NCBI RefSeq assembly: GCF_001902295.1
Contig: NZ_CP018335.1
Span: 2,542,001-2,606,000 of the forward strand
DNA: 64,000 nt
Direction of reading: 5' to 3'
From: Clostridium kluyveri
GTDB lineage: Bacteria > Bacillota > Clostridia > Clostridiales > Clostridiaceae
Part shown: positions 8,831 to 17,305 of the stretch, in pieces
Position numbering within the stretch: position 1 is the stretch's first letter
Layout of the letters: each line of letters begins with the position of its first letter
The notes under the pieces: model-generated
What the model was told of the DNA's origin: nothing
The model's database searches: none
Seen by the model: only the letters and a program-made list of their open reading frames with translations
Position numbers and translations under genes: made by a program

Positions 8831-10096
8831 TTATTGTTTTTTTTCAATATTATAGAGTTTCAATCTAAATTTTAAAGTTAAAATTGAAATCAGAGTATTA
8901 AAACTATAAAATATTATGGATTTTAATGGATTTAAATAATCCATAATTGATAATAACATTCCGATTATATTCAGTGTTACAGCAACATTTTTAGTTTGAA
9001 TATCTATTTCACTACAAAAATGACTTAGTTCTATTATTAAAGGTAATTTATACATATGATTATATTCAAGATTAATATTGCCTTTTAACATATCTATCAT
9101 AGCAGCATAATTCTTATATACACATATAACCAGATCATGATATAAATATTCCTCAAACTCCTCTAAAAATTTATTTGTAACCAAAAAAGCTCCTTTTTCT
9201 TTTGTTTTATTATTAAAACCATAGTTAGCATTATATTTCAAAACCTCATAATCTAATATACCTATCCCCAAATAATAACTAATATAGCTTATAACAACAT
9301 TTTTACAATTTCCGATTATGGATATGTTGTTAATTCCTAACAAGCGTATATTTTCTATAATTGATTTCATTCTATTAGAAACAGGATTCTCTAATTGATT
9401 TAATATTATAAGTTTCTCAAAATCCATTCTGTCTAGATGTGATAATAATTTATCGTACTTATGAAACTTATTTAAAAATAAACTGCTATCTATCAATAAA
9501 GTATTTACATCCTTTATTAAATAAAAAGAATGATAATCTTTAAAATATATACCATCATATTTTAGTTTGGATGATGCATAATAACATGAAACTAAAGCTA
9601 TAGAAAATAAAATACCTGGATAGCCTAAAATAAGCACCGAAAAAGCTTTATATATACTATTAGTGACTAAAAACGTAATACCCGACATAATTAGTGAAAT
9701 ATTTATTATTTTCTTAGAACTTATATATTCATTTCTATATATTTCTTTAGCCCGTTTTTTTCCAAACAATGATAGAGGATTTAATGTGTGGAATATTATT
9801 TTACATAATGAATCATTATTTACATTTCCAGCAATCTTTAATTTATTTTTAATATTCAAACATCCGTCTAAAATAATTATAATTTCATTTTCGGATATAC
9901 AGGCAGTATCATAATTAATAAGGACATTTCCAGTTACTTTACTTGGTTTAACAGAAAATATACCCTTTGATCTGATTAGTATAATTTTTATATTAAACGC
10001 TATTTTATCATTTCTAAAGAGATTAGATATATTAGCTCTAAGCCTTCCCGGTAGAGAGGATACAATTTTTATCCTGTTATAATTTAAATTGATCAT
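8831..10096 (-). CDS. Catalytically dead, reduced P-type ATPase-like protein with HMA_2-like N-terminus
   Basis: The 421 residues can be aligned by eye with the neighbouring ATPase. Residues 1-75 are a cysteine-free HMA_2-like domain (LPGRLR, VTGNVLINYD). Two hydrophobic segments follow (130-175), then a P-domain core in which DKTGTLT is replaced by DSSLFLN (Asp203 kept, Lys, Thr and Gly lost). The position of the CPC motif reads GYPG, the hinge TGD reads IGN, and there is no actuator TGE, nucleotide-binding HP or GDGxND. Two C-terminal membrane helices remain. It overlaps the upstream 166-residue gene by four bases (ATGA), so the two are translationally coupled. It cannot run an ATP-driven cycle by known rules; a structural or regulatory role is inferred. 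Confidence 0.8.
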   Translation of the reverse strand: MINLNYNRIKIVSSLPGRLRANISNLFRNDKIAFNIKIILIRSKGIFSVKPSKVTGNVLINYDTACISENEIIIILDGCLNIKNKLKIAGNVNNDSLCKIIFHTLNPLSLFGKKRAKEIYRNEYISSKKIINISLIMSGITFLVTNSIYKAFSVLILGYPGILFSIALVSCYYASSKLKYDGIYFKDYHSFYLIKDVNTLLIDSSLFLNKFHKYDKLLSHLDRMDFEKLIILNQLENPVSNRMKSIIENIRLLGINNISIIGNCKNVVISYISYYLGIGILDYEVLKYNANYGFNNKTKEKGAFLVTNKFLEEFEEYLYHDLVICVYKNYAAMIDMLKGNINLEYNHMYKLPLIIELSHFCSEIDIQTKNVAVTLNIIGMLLSIMDYLNPLKSIIFYSFNTLISILTLKFRLKLYNIEKKQ

Positions 10097-10593
10097 TTTA
10101 CACTTTCAGGTTCATCCATATTAGCCATGTGTTTTTTTCTGCGTTGATACTGTACCTCCGCTACTATATCCTCTAATCCTTCTTTAGCTCCACAGGTTAG
10201 TTCAGTTACTTTGTCTGTTACTGCAAGAATTGAAGCTATAGTTCCCACCGCCAGTTTCCTTAAAGGATTAAATATTATTTTTTTCATTGAAATATCAATT
10301 CTGTCATCTTCAATATGATCATCATTTGAATTTTTATCCTTTATATTAATATTATCAAGCTTTGATAATATATTTTCAACATTTTTACTCATATGGCTAA
10401 AATTATCGTTCATAATTTTAATACTATTTTTTACATCCAGCTTATCATTTTGCAGCTCTTCTACTTTCCCGTTTATTTTACTATACCTTTGCTGTAAATC
10501 AACAAGTTCCTGCTGCATTCTTTTCTGCAGCTCTTCAATTTTTTCTGTTGAACTATTTTTTCCTTCCATGGAGTGTGTTCCATTATTATCCAT
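10093..10593 (-). CDS. Coiled-coil protein with a C-terminal hydrophobic helix, P-ATPase operon leader gene
   Basis: This is the first gene of the operon. About 166 residues: residues 15-85 are a heptad-rich coiled coil (EELQKRMQQELVDLQQRYSK), then a charged linker, then NPLRKLAVGTIASILAVTDKV, a short hydrophobic helix. After it comes KEGLEDIVAEVQYQRRKKH, a helix of the kind that follows the membrane helix in PacL-like partner proteins. AAGGAGG lies nine bases before the ATG at 10593. The gene overlaps the pseudo-ATPase by four bases. The hydrophobic part is short, so it could be a peripheral anchor. The role is not known; a scaffold for the ATPases is a plausible inference. Confidence 0.65.
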   Translation of the reverse strand: MDNNGTHSMEGKNSSTEKIEELQKRMQQELVDLQQRYSKINGKVEELQNDKLDVKNSIKIMNDNFSHMSKNVENILSKLDNINIKDKNSNDDHIEDDRIDISMKKIIFNPLRKLAVGTIASILAVTDKVTELTCGAKEGLEDIVAEVQYQRRKKHMANMDEPESVK

Positions 10594-10792
10594 TTGATTA
10601 CAACCTCCTTAAATTATATACATTTTATTATGCTCGGATCTTCTTTTTCTATACCCGAACAAGGTAATTTTAACCATAGAATATATCTGTAATAATTCAT
10701 GATTTTATAAAATATTTTAGGCATAAATTAATATAATGAATGGCATTATATATAATATAAAATTTAAAATAATTAGTGTGGAGGAATTTAAT

Positions 10793-10984
10793 ATGAAAGT
10801 TCGCAGAGGAGCAATCCCAACCTTCCTTGGAACAGCAGTTACAGCTACTGGAGCTGCTTTAACAGCTATGGAAATAGTACCGTTGGTTGCTGCTGGAGCA
10901 GTTGGTTTTGGATTAGCACATATAGTTCTTGGAGGAATAGAGATGAGCAGAAATAAAAAGAATAGGACAAAAAGGATGAATTAG
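10793..10984 (+). CDS. Small hydrophobic membrane protein, 63 residues
   Basis: The ATG at 10793 has GGAGG eight bases upstream and opens a 63-residue frame. Residues 8-50 are hydrophobic and rich in Ala and Gly (two short helices), and the tail is basic (NKKNRTKRMN). It is divergent from the operon that starts at 10593 and ends at a bidirectional terminator. An in-frame ATG at 10736 would add 19 residues but has no ribosome-binding site. I do not recognise the family. It may be part of the ATPase island by position only. Confidence 0.55.
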   Translation: MKVRRGAIPTFLGTAVTATGAALTAMEIVPLVAAGAVGFGLAHIVLGGIEMSRNKKNRTKRMN

Positions 10985-11024
10985 ATATAACGTTAATTTT
11001 CTTATCATTTTTATGACATTCACA

Positions 11025-11056
11025 AAGAAGCCTTTGACTACTGCCAAAGGCTCTTT
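11025..11056. terminator. Bidirectional terminator
   Basis: AGCCTTTG at 11029-11036 pairs with CAAAGGCT at 11045-11052, with further A/T pairs on the outside (AAAG with CTTT). It separates the convergent 63-residue and 216-residue genes. Confidence 0.75.
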
Positions 11057-11065
11057 ACAATTTAA

Positions 11066-11716
11066 TTATGCAATTGAAACTAATTCTTCCATATTCTCAA
11101 TACTGTTTATGGATGTAATAAATACTTTAATTAACTGATTTCTTAAATTTACTTTTGTATTAATTAAAAATCCTTCTATTTGCTTGTAGATTAATCCCTG
11201 ATGTCTCTTTATTTGATTTTGAAGATTATTGTTATGCAATATTTTTTTACCGGAAATTATTTTTTCACATAAATTATTTATCACTATGTCAGAAAATAAT
11301 GCATCAAACATACATGAGATTGTAAAATCCATAATTTTTTCACTGACTTTTGTCACTATTTGAGTAGTTGTAAAATTCTTAATAGTATTTTCAAGAAAAT
11401 TACCGAACTTATTGAAATCAAATGAATTCATACATTCATAATTTACACATATACCATTCATATTATTCTTAAATTGCTCATTAATTTTTAATATTATATT
11501 TTCTGAAAAATTTTTAATTGTTTCAGGAGATAATACCATTTGCTGAAACATCTCTTTATTATGTACTAAGGGCTTACTAGCTATAATCACTGAATAAGTT
11601 TTAACTGATTTTAAGCATTTAGAAAAAAAAATGTCTAATTCTTTTTCTATTAACGAAATATAAGTTTTTTCAAATTCACTTACATAATATTTAAAATAAA
11701 TACTTGAATCTATCAT
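11066..11716 (-). CDS. Protein of unknown function, 216 residues
   Basis: A helical, soluble-looking protein with many Asn, Lys and Ile residues and no membrane segment or known motif. The start ATG at 11716 follows AAGGAG at about six bases. It lies between the two halves of the P-ATPase island, convergent with the 63-residue gene and divergent from the large ATPase gene. I do not recognise it. A link to the ATPases is possible by position only. Confidence 0.6.
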   Translation of the reverse strand: MIDSSIYFKYYVSEFEKTYISLIEKELDIFFSKCLKSVKTYSVIIASKPLVHNKEMFQQMVLSPETIKNFSENIILKINEQFKNNMNGICVNYECMNSFDFNKFGNFLENTIKNFTTTQIVTKVSEKIMDFTISCMFDALFSDIVINNLCEKIISGKKILHNNNLQNQIKRHQGLIYKQIEGFLINTKVNLRNQLIKVFITSINSIENMEELVSIA

Positions 11717-11745
11717 AATTATCTCCTTTTATTTCAATAATTTCA

Positions 11746-11760
11746 TATCAAGTGATTCTT
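11746..11760. repeat. 15-base intergenic repeat, first copy
   Basis: TATCAAGTGATTCTT is identical to the copy at 33367-33381. Both lie between divergent genes. Confidence 0.4.
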
Positions 11761-11937
11761 TTAGATTCAGGTGGAGTTCGATTATTGATTTTCATTTTAC
11801 GCTAACAAGGTAAAAGCAATATAAAATCCATGTTAAATAAATTTAAAAATATTAAGGAATAGCTGGCAGAATATTGGGGAAACTTATTTAGATATATTAG
11901 ATTAATTTCAAATAAAGATGATGGGAGAGTGTTTTAT

Positions 11938-14910
11938 ATGTTTAACAATAGGCCAAATATCAAAAAATTAAATGACTACATTTTATATAAAAGAATAAGA
12001 ATGCCTATCAAATATGTATACAGAAATGAAAACATGTCAAAAAAAATAACTAATTTCATTATGTCTATTGAAGGAGTAGCTGAAGCAAAAGCCAATCCCA
12101 TAACAGGCAAAGTACTTATAATATTTGATGAAAACATAGTATCAGAAAGCTACATAGAAAGCCAAATTAACATCTATATAAGAAAGTCAAAAATAAAATG
12201 TAACTCTAATGTAATTAAAATCAATAGAACTCATGAGGAAATGTCAGAGTCTATTGCCTTTGACGATATTAGAACTCCCCCACTTAGCAAAAATGCACCA
12301 GTTGACGGCCTAACAACATGGCATACCATGGATAAAAGCCAGATAGAGAATATACTTAAAACAAATTTTCAATCTGGTTTAACCAATAAAACTGCAAAAG
12401 AAAAGATTAAAGAATTAGGGTTAAATGTCCTATCAGAGAAAAAGAAAAGTTCTTTAATATCTAAATTTATAAAAAATTTAAATGAATTTTCAGTAAAGTT
12501 ATTTTTAGGTATTAGTGCTATTTCACTTTTTTTAGGCCAAATACCTGATGCCATAGCTGTACTTGGTATAGTACTTATAGAAACCATACTTGGAACAGCC
12601 CAGCAATATAAGGCAGAAAAATCTCTATATTCTTTAAAAGATATGCTTGTACATAAAACTAAGGTGCTCAGAAATGGTAAAGAAATCTATATAAATGCTA
12701 AACATCTAGTACCTGGTGATGTTATCTTATTGGAAGCAGGAGACAAAATTCCCGCTGATGCCAGAATAATTGAATGTAATGATTTAAAAACTACAGAAGC
12801 TTCACTAACTGGCGAATCCACTGCTGTAGTTAAGTCCATAGATGCCTGTAACAAATATACTGAACTAGGAAACAGATATAATATGTTATTTATGGGCACC
12901 GATGTAATATGTGGAAGAGGAAAAGCAGTTGTAGTAGCTACAGGAATGAATACTGAAATTGGGAAAATTGAAGCAATGCTTCAGAACATAAAGTCGGAGG
13001 CTACTCCTCTTCAATTGAAAATACAAAATTTTACTACAAAATTAACTAAGGTATGTTTAATTTCCTGTGCTGTTATCGGTTTTGGAGCACTGCTGGCAGG
13101 CATAAGTCTAGCTCAAGTATTAACCATGGCCGTAAGCTTCTCCATGGGAGCATTGCCTGAAAGTCTTCCAGCTATTGTAACTGTTTCAATGGCCCTGGGA
13201 GTACAGAGAATGAGCAAGCACAATGCAATTGTAAGAAGGTTAAATTCAATAGAAACTTTAGGTTCCACTAATGTAATTTGCTGTGATAAGACAGGAACAC
13301 TTACCATGAATGAGATGACAGTAAAGAGAATTTATACAGATAAATGTTTATATGACGTAACCGGTTCAGGATATAGTCCAAAAGGAGAAATTGATCTTAT
13401 TGAAGGTGATCCAACAAAAAAGACCAGTTTAGAAAAATTGTTAACTGCAGGAGTAGTTTGTAATAATGCTTCTTTAGTAAATAAAGAAAATAAATGGATC
13501 ATAGAAGGAGATCCAACAGAAGGATCACTAATAACTGCTGCACATAAGCTGGATTTAGATGAATATGTAATAAGAGAAGCCAATCAACGACTAAAAGAAA
13601 TTCCTTTTGATAGCTGTAGACGGTTTATGACAGTAGTGGTGGAAAACCCGGATGGAAAAATAGCATATTGTAAAGGCTCTTTAGATTGCATTATAGAAAA
13701 ATGCAAAACAATATATGACGATGGAGTTGAAAGATTACTAACATCAACGGACAAAGAAAAATTATTATCTGTATGTGATGAAATGGGTGAAAATGCTCTT
13801 AGAGTTTTAGCTTTTGCATACAAAAAAGTAGGTAATAGATCCTCTGAAGATATTGATAATAATTTTGTCTTTCTGGGGCTGGTAGGAATGGAAGATCCTC
13901 CTAAAGAAGGTGTTGAAAAGTGCATACAAAAATGTCATAATGCAGGTATTAAAGTTGTAATGATTACAGGGGATCATAAAAATACTGCATCTGCTATAGG
14001 GAGAGAACTGGGTCTATTAACCGACGGATTGGTTATATCAGGAAATGAACTGGAGAATATGACTGAGGAAGAACTAGATTCTAAAATTCAAAAAATACAA
14101 ATTTTTGCCAGAACATCGCCGGAACAAAAACATAGAATTGTAAAAGCTTTTAAGCGCTTTGGATATGTGGTTGCCATGGCCGGTGACGGAGTAAATGATG
14201 CGCCAGCTATAAAAGAAGCCAATGTAGGTATAGCCATGGGAAGCAATGGAAGTGATGTGGCAAAAGACGTTGCATCTATAACCCTTGTTGATGATGACTT
14301 TTGTACTATAGTAAACGCTATTGAAGAAGGAAGAACTGTAAATAACAATATAAAAAATTCAATGAGATATTTATTGGCAGGCAGCATAGGTGAAATAATA
14401 GCTATTGCATTAGCTTCAACTGTAGGAGGAATTTTGCCTCTTATATCCATACAAATATTATGGATAAATGTAATTTCAGAAAGTATTCTAGGCTCTACAC
14501 TGGCAACAGAACCTTCCAGTGAAGAAGTTATGGATAATCCACCTATAAAAAGGTATGAACCATTAATTGATAGGAAACTAGGATCACAGATTATTAGAAG
14601 AGGTGTTGGAATAGGTTTAACCACTTTCGCAATATTTGAAGGTTCCATACTATTAGGTGCTGGATTAAATAGGGCAAGAACTTTAGCCTTTTCCAGTTTA
14701 GTATGTTCTCAGCTTGCTAATGTTTATGATTGTAGAAGAAACAAATCAACGCTGCCTAATAGGTATACTAGTATTGCAGCTGCTTCTTCTATAGCTATGT
14801 TACTAGGTACTATATACATACCATTTTTAAATCCTTACTTTGGAACCCAAGCTCTTACTCTAATAGATTGGGGGGCAATAGCTGGAGTAACTATGCTTAG
14901 CAGGATATAA
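11938..14910 (+). CDS. P2-type (Ca2+-ATPase-like) P-type ATPase with HMA_2-like N-terminal domain
   Basis: About 990 residues. Residues 1-85 resemble the HMA_2-like domain of the two neighbouring proteins (SIEGVAEAKANPITGKVLII) and lack CxxC. Then follow a cation-ATPase N-terminus, the intact actuator TGES, DKTGTLTMNEMTV, MITGDH and AGDGVNDAPA. The transport helix reads ALPESLPAIVT, as in SERCA PEGLPA. Other SERCA Ca2+ residues differ: Asn768 is Ser (GSIGE), Thr799 and Asp800 are Ser and Glu (NVISESILG); Glu771 is kept. A cation of Ca2+ or related type is likely but the changed site leaves the ion open. The ATG at 11938 is nine bases after GGGAGA; the GTG at 11929 sits on that site. Confidence 0.88.
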   Translation: MFNNRPNIKKLNDYILYKRIRMPIKYVYRNENMSKKITNFIMSIEGVAEAKANPITGKVLIIFDENIVSESYIESQINIYIRKSKIKCNSNVIKINRTHEEMSESIAFDDIRTPPLSKNAPVDGLTTWHTMDKSQIENILKTNFQSGLTNKTAKEKIKELGLNVLSEKKKSSLISKFIKNLNEFSVKLFLGISAISLFLGQIPDAIAVLGIVLIETILGTAQQYKAEKSLYSLKDMLVHKTKVLRNGKEIYINAKHLVPGDVILLEAGDKIPADARIIECNDLKTTEASLTGESTAVVKSIDACNKYTELGNRYNMLFMGTDVICGRGKAVVVATGMNTEIGKIEAMLQNIKSEATPLQLKIQNFTTKLTKVCLISCAVIGFGALLAGISLAQVLTMAVSFSMGALPESLPAIVTVSMALGVQRMSKHNAIVRRLNSIETLGSTNVICCDKTGTLTMNEMTVKRIYTDKCLYDVTGSGYSPKGEIDLIEGDPTKKTSLEKLLTAGVVCNNASLVNKENKWIIEGDPTEGSLITAAHKLDLDEYVIREANQRLKEIPFDSCRRFMTVVVENPDGKIAYCKGSLDCIIEKCKTIYDDGVERLLTSTDKEKLLSVCDEMGENALRVLAFAYKKVGNRSSEDIDNNFVFLGLVGMEDPPKEGVEKCIQKCHNAGIKVVMITGDHKNTASAIGRELGLLTDGLVISGNELENMTEEELDSKIQKIQIFARTSPEQKHRIVKAFKRFGYVVAMAGDGVNDAPAIKEANVGIAMGSNGSDVAKDVASITLVDDDFCTIVNAIEEGRTVNNNIKNSMRYLLAGSIGEIIAIALASTVGGILPLISIQILWINVISESILGSTLATEPSSEEVMDNPPIKRYEPLIDRKLGSQIIRRGVGIGLTTFAIFEGSILLGAGLNRARTLAFSSLVCSQLANVYDCRRNKSTLPNRYTSIAAASSIAMLLGTIYIPFLNPYFGTQALTLIDWGAIAGVTMLSRI

Positions 14911-14960
14911 AATTATAGAATGCTTTATATTAACTAAATCAATTGTTAACTAAAAAATAA

Positions 14961-15006
14961 ATGCTGCTGTTCAAATACTTTTTAAAGATATATGAAACAG
15001 CAGCAT
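14961..15006. terminator. Bidirectional terminator
   Basis: ATGCTGCTGTT (14961-14971) pairs with AACAGCAGCAT (14996-15006), 11 bp, followed by TATTTTTAT. It serves the convergent ATPase and MCP genes. Confidence 0.85.
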
Positions 15007-15030
15007 TATTTTTATAATAATCTATATGTA

Positions 15031-17079
15031 TTAACTAACTTTAAATTCAGATATTCTACTTTGTAATTCTACTACTATTTGTGTCAACGATTGGGCAGCA
15101 CCCGCCACCTGTTTCATAAGGGCAGTCTGTTCTTCTGAAGCTGCTGCTACATTTTCAACATAATTAGAAGATTTAGTCGAAATATTAGAAGTATTTTGTA
15201 TTCCCTTCACCATATTGTCAGAATGACTATATAACCCTCCAATAATCTCTTCTATTTGTCCCATTTGTTCTGAAACATTTTTAACAGAACCTGCTATATT
15301 CTTAAATGAATTACTAGCTTCATTTACCATGTCCTTTCCTGTATCCACTGATGTATTTCCTTTACTCATAGCTATAATTGTACTTGTGATATCTTGTTGT
15401 ATTTCCATTATAATATGATTAATTTTCCCCGCTGCAGTCCCTGATTGTTCAGCTAATTTTTTAACTTCTTCAGCAACAACTGCAAAGCCTTTTCCCTGTT
15501 CTCCTGCTCTCGCAGCTTCTATTGCAGCGTTTAAAGCAAGAAGGTTTGTTTGTTCAGATATACTATTTATTATAGTAATGATACTATCTATTTCCCTAGA
15601 TTTTTCACCTAGTGCATTCACAATATGCGTTGATTCAGAAACTTGTAAACTTATATTCTCCATCTGCTCTATTACATTACTTATTATATCACTACCCTTT
15701 TGAGCTATTTTAGTAGAATCAAAAGATAATTGAGTTGTCAGGTTCACATTTTCTTTTATACTTTTTATACCATCATGGATTTGCTCAACTGATTTGGATA
15801 TATCTCCCGTCTCTTTAGTTTGTAATCCAATGTGCTGGGATACTTCCTGCATTGATACAGCTACCTGTTCAGCAGCAGTCTGAGTCTGCTGTGCACTTGC
15901 AGTCAATTCTTCAGATGTGCCTACAATGTGATCAAGGTTATGGATAATAGAATGAAAAGTTGTTTTCAAATTTGACGACATTTTATTTAAGTCTTGAGTC
16001 ATATGGCCTAATTCATCTTGGGAATTAACATTCAAGGTATAGGTCAAATCTCCATCACAAATATTAGAGGTTAATTTAGTAACCTGATTTATATTTTTCG
16101 TAATATAGCTGCTGTAAAAAAATATGACAACAGTAATTATTATTATTAAAAGTATGCTGAGCAGAACAAGTGTAGTCACCAAGCTGTTTAGGGGGCTATA
16201 TAATTCTTTTTGTGAGACGGTGATGCCCAATACCCAATTTGTTGAAGTTATAGGTGTATAATAGATGATCCTTTTATCACTACCATCCATATAAGAAACA
16301 TTACCACTTTTGCCACTTAGTATATCTTTGCTAATATCCGAAAACTTGGAATCATCTGTTATCTTGGATTTCATCACTTTTTTTCGGTCTACCCCAGCAA
16401 TGTATAATCCGTCACTTGTGGTCAGAAAAACTTTTCCTGATTCACCAAATTTAATTTCATCCACCATTTTTTCTAAATTGGTTAAATCAATATCCGCACT
16501 AATTTCTCCAATAAAATTACCCTTTCCATCAAAAAATGGTGCTGAAGCAGTCGCCATAGTAATTTGGGTATTATCATCATAAAAAGGAGGAGTCCAGCTT
16601 ACTTTATTCTTTGTGATTTTTCCTGCCTTATACCAGTCCTGAGAAGGATAGTTATAATCATCATTCATATAATTTTCTGTATATACAACTTTACCATTAT
16701 CTTTATATGCATAAGGACCAAAAAGCTTTATATTTTCCTTATATTTGTAAGGTTCAAACCATACTCCTACTCCAAAAGTATCTTCATTAATTGCAGCATA
16801 TTTTTGCACCAAATTTTTATATTCATCTTCAGGCACAGTATTTGGTGGAACTTCAACAGTTCTTGCTAAAATTTCAGCAATTCTGCTGTGGGAAGCAATT
16901 CTGTTGTTAACCGATAATTTTAGTTCATTTATTTTATAGGATATTTCTCTATCAATTTGCTGACTTATAATTTTTCTTCCAGTATAATAGCTTAATACAG
17001 ATAATATAATTAATACTATTATTGTAATAGGAAGAATAGTTATAATAGTTCTTGTTCTAATACTTTTAATTTTTATCAA
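15031..17079 (-). CDS. Methyl-accepting chemotaxis protein with dCache sensor
   Basis: The 682 residues have a first membrane helix (residues 10-32), an extracellular dCache-type sensor (about 35-280, with FGVGVWFEPYKY and a second PAS-like lobe SADIDLTNLEKMV), a second membrane helix (about 283-310) and a HAMP domain. The cytoplasmic signalling tip is SEQTNLLALNAAIEAARAGEQGKGFAVVAEEV. dCache MCPs often bind amino acids or organic acids; the ligand is not visible. The start is TTG at 17079 after GAGGTG. It is divergent from the EAL-GGDEF gene. Confidence 0.93.
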   Translation of the reverse strand: MIKIKSIRTRTIITILPITIIVLIILSVLSYYTGRKIISQQIDREISYKINELKLSVNNRIASHSRIAEILARTVEVPPNTVPEDEYKNLVQKYAAINEDTFGVGVWFEPYKYKENIKLFGPYAYKDNGKVVYTENYMNDDYNYPSQDWYKAGKITKNKVSWTPPFYDDNTQITMATASAPFFDGKGNFIGEISADIDLTNLEKMVDEIKFGESGKVFLTTSDGLYIAGVDRKKVMKSKITDDSKFSDISKDILSGKSGNVSYMDGSDKRIIYYTPITSTNWVLGITVSQKELYSPLNSLVTTLVLLSILLIIIITVVIFFYSSYITKNINQVTKLTSNICDGDLTYTLNVNSQDELGHMTQDLNKMSSNLKTTFHSIIHNLDHIVGTSEELTASAQQTQTAAEQVAVSMQEVSQHIGLQTKETGDISKSVEQIHDGIKSIKENVNLTTQLSFDSTKIAQKGSDIISNVIEQMENISLQVSESTHIVNALGEKSREIDSIITIINSISEQTNLLALNAAIEAARAGEQGKGFAVVAEEVKKLAEQSGTAAGKINHIIMEIQQDITSTIIAMSKGNTSVDTGKDMVNEASNSFKNIAGSVKNVSEQMGQIEEIIGGLYSHSDNMVKGIQNTSNISTKSSNYVENVAAASEEQTALMKQVAGAAQSLTQIVVELQSRISEFKVS

Positions 17080-17305
17080 TTTTATTTCACCTCAAATTAA
17101 TTATTTTACAGTCTTTTATTACTCAATTTTTAATACATTACTTTTCGACACAATTATTCATAACTTTACATTTTTATTATGTTAAAAGATTTTAACATAT
17201 AATTTACATCATCGCCAACGATACATGATATACTTATGTCATAAGTATCTTATATACTTATTTTTCACTTTGTTTTAATAATATAATAATTCGGGGGCAT
17301 GTATA

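Noticed and set aside
14088..14648. Long minus-strand frame inside the Ca2+-ATPase-like gene
   Set aside because: It lies fully within a gene with clear P-type ATPase motifs and has no family features of its own.
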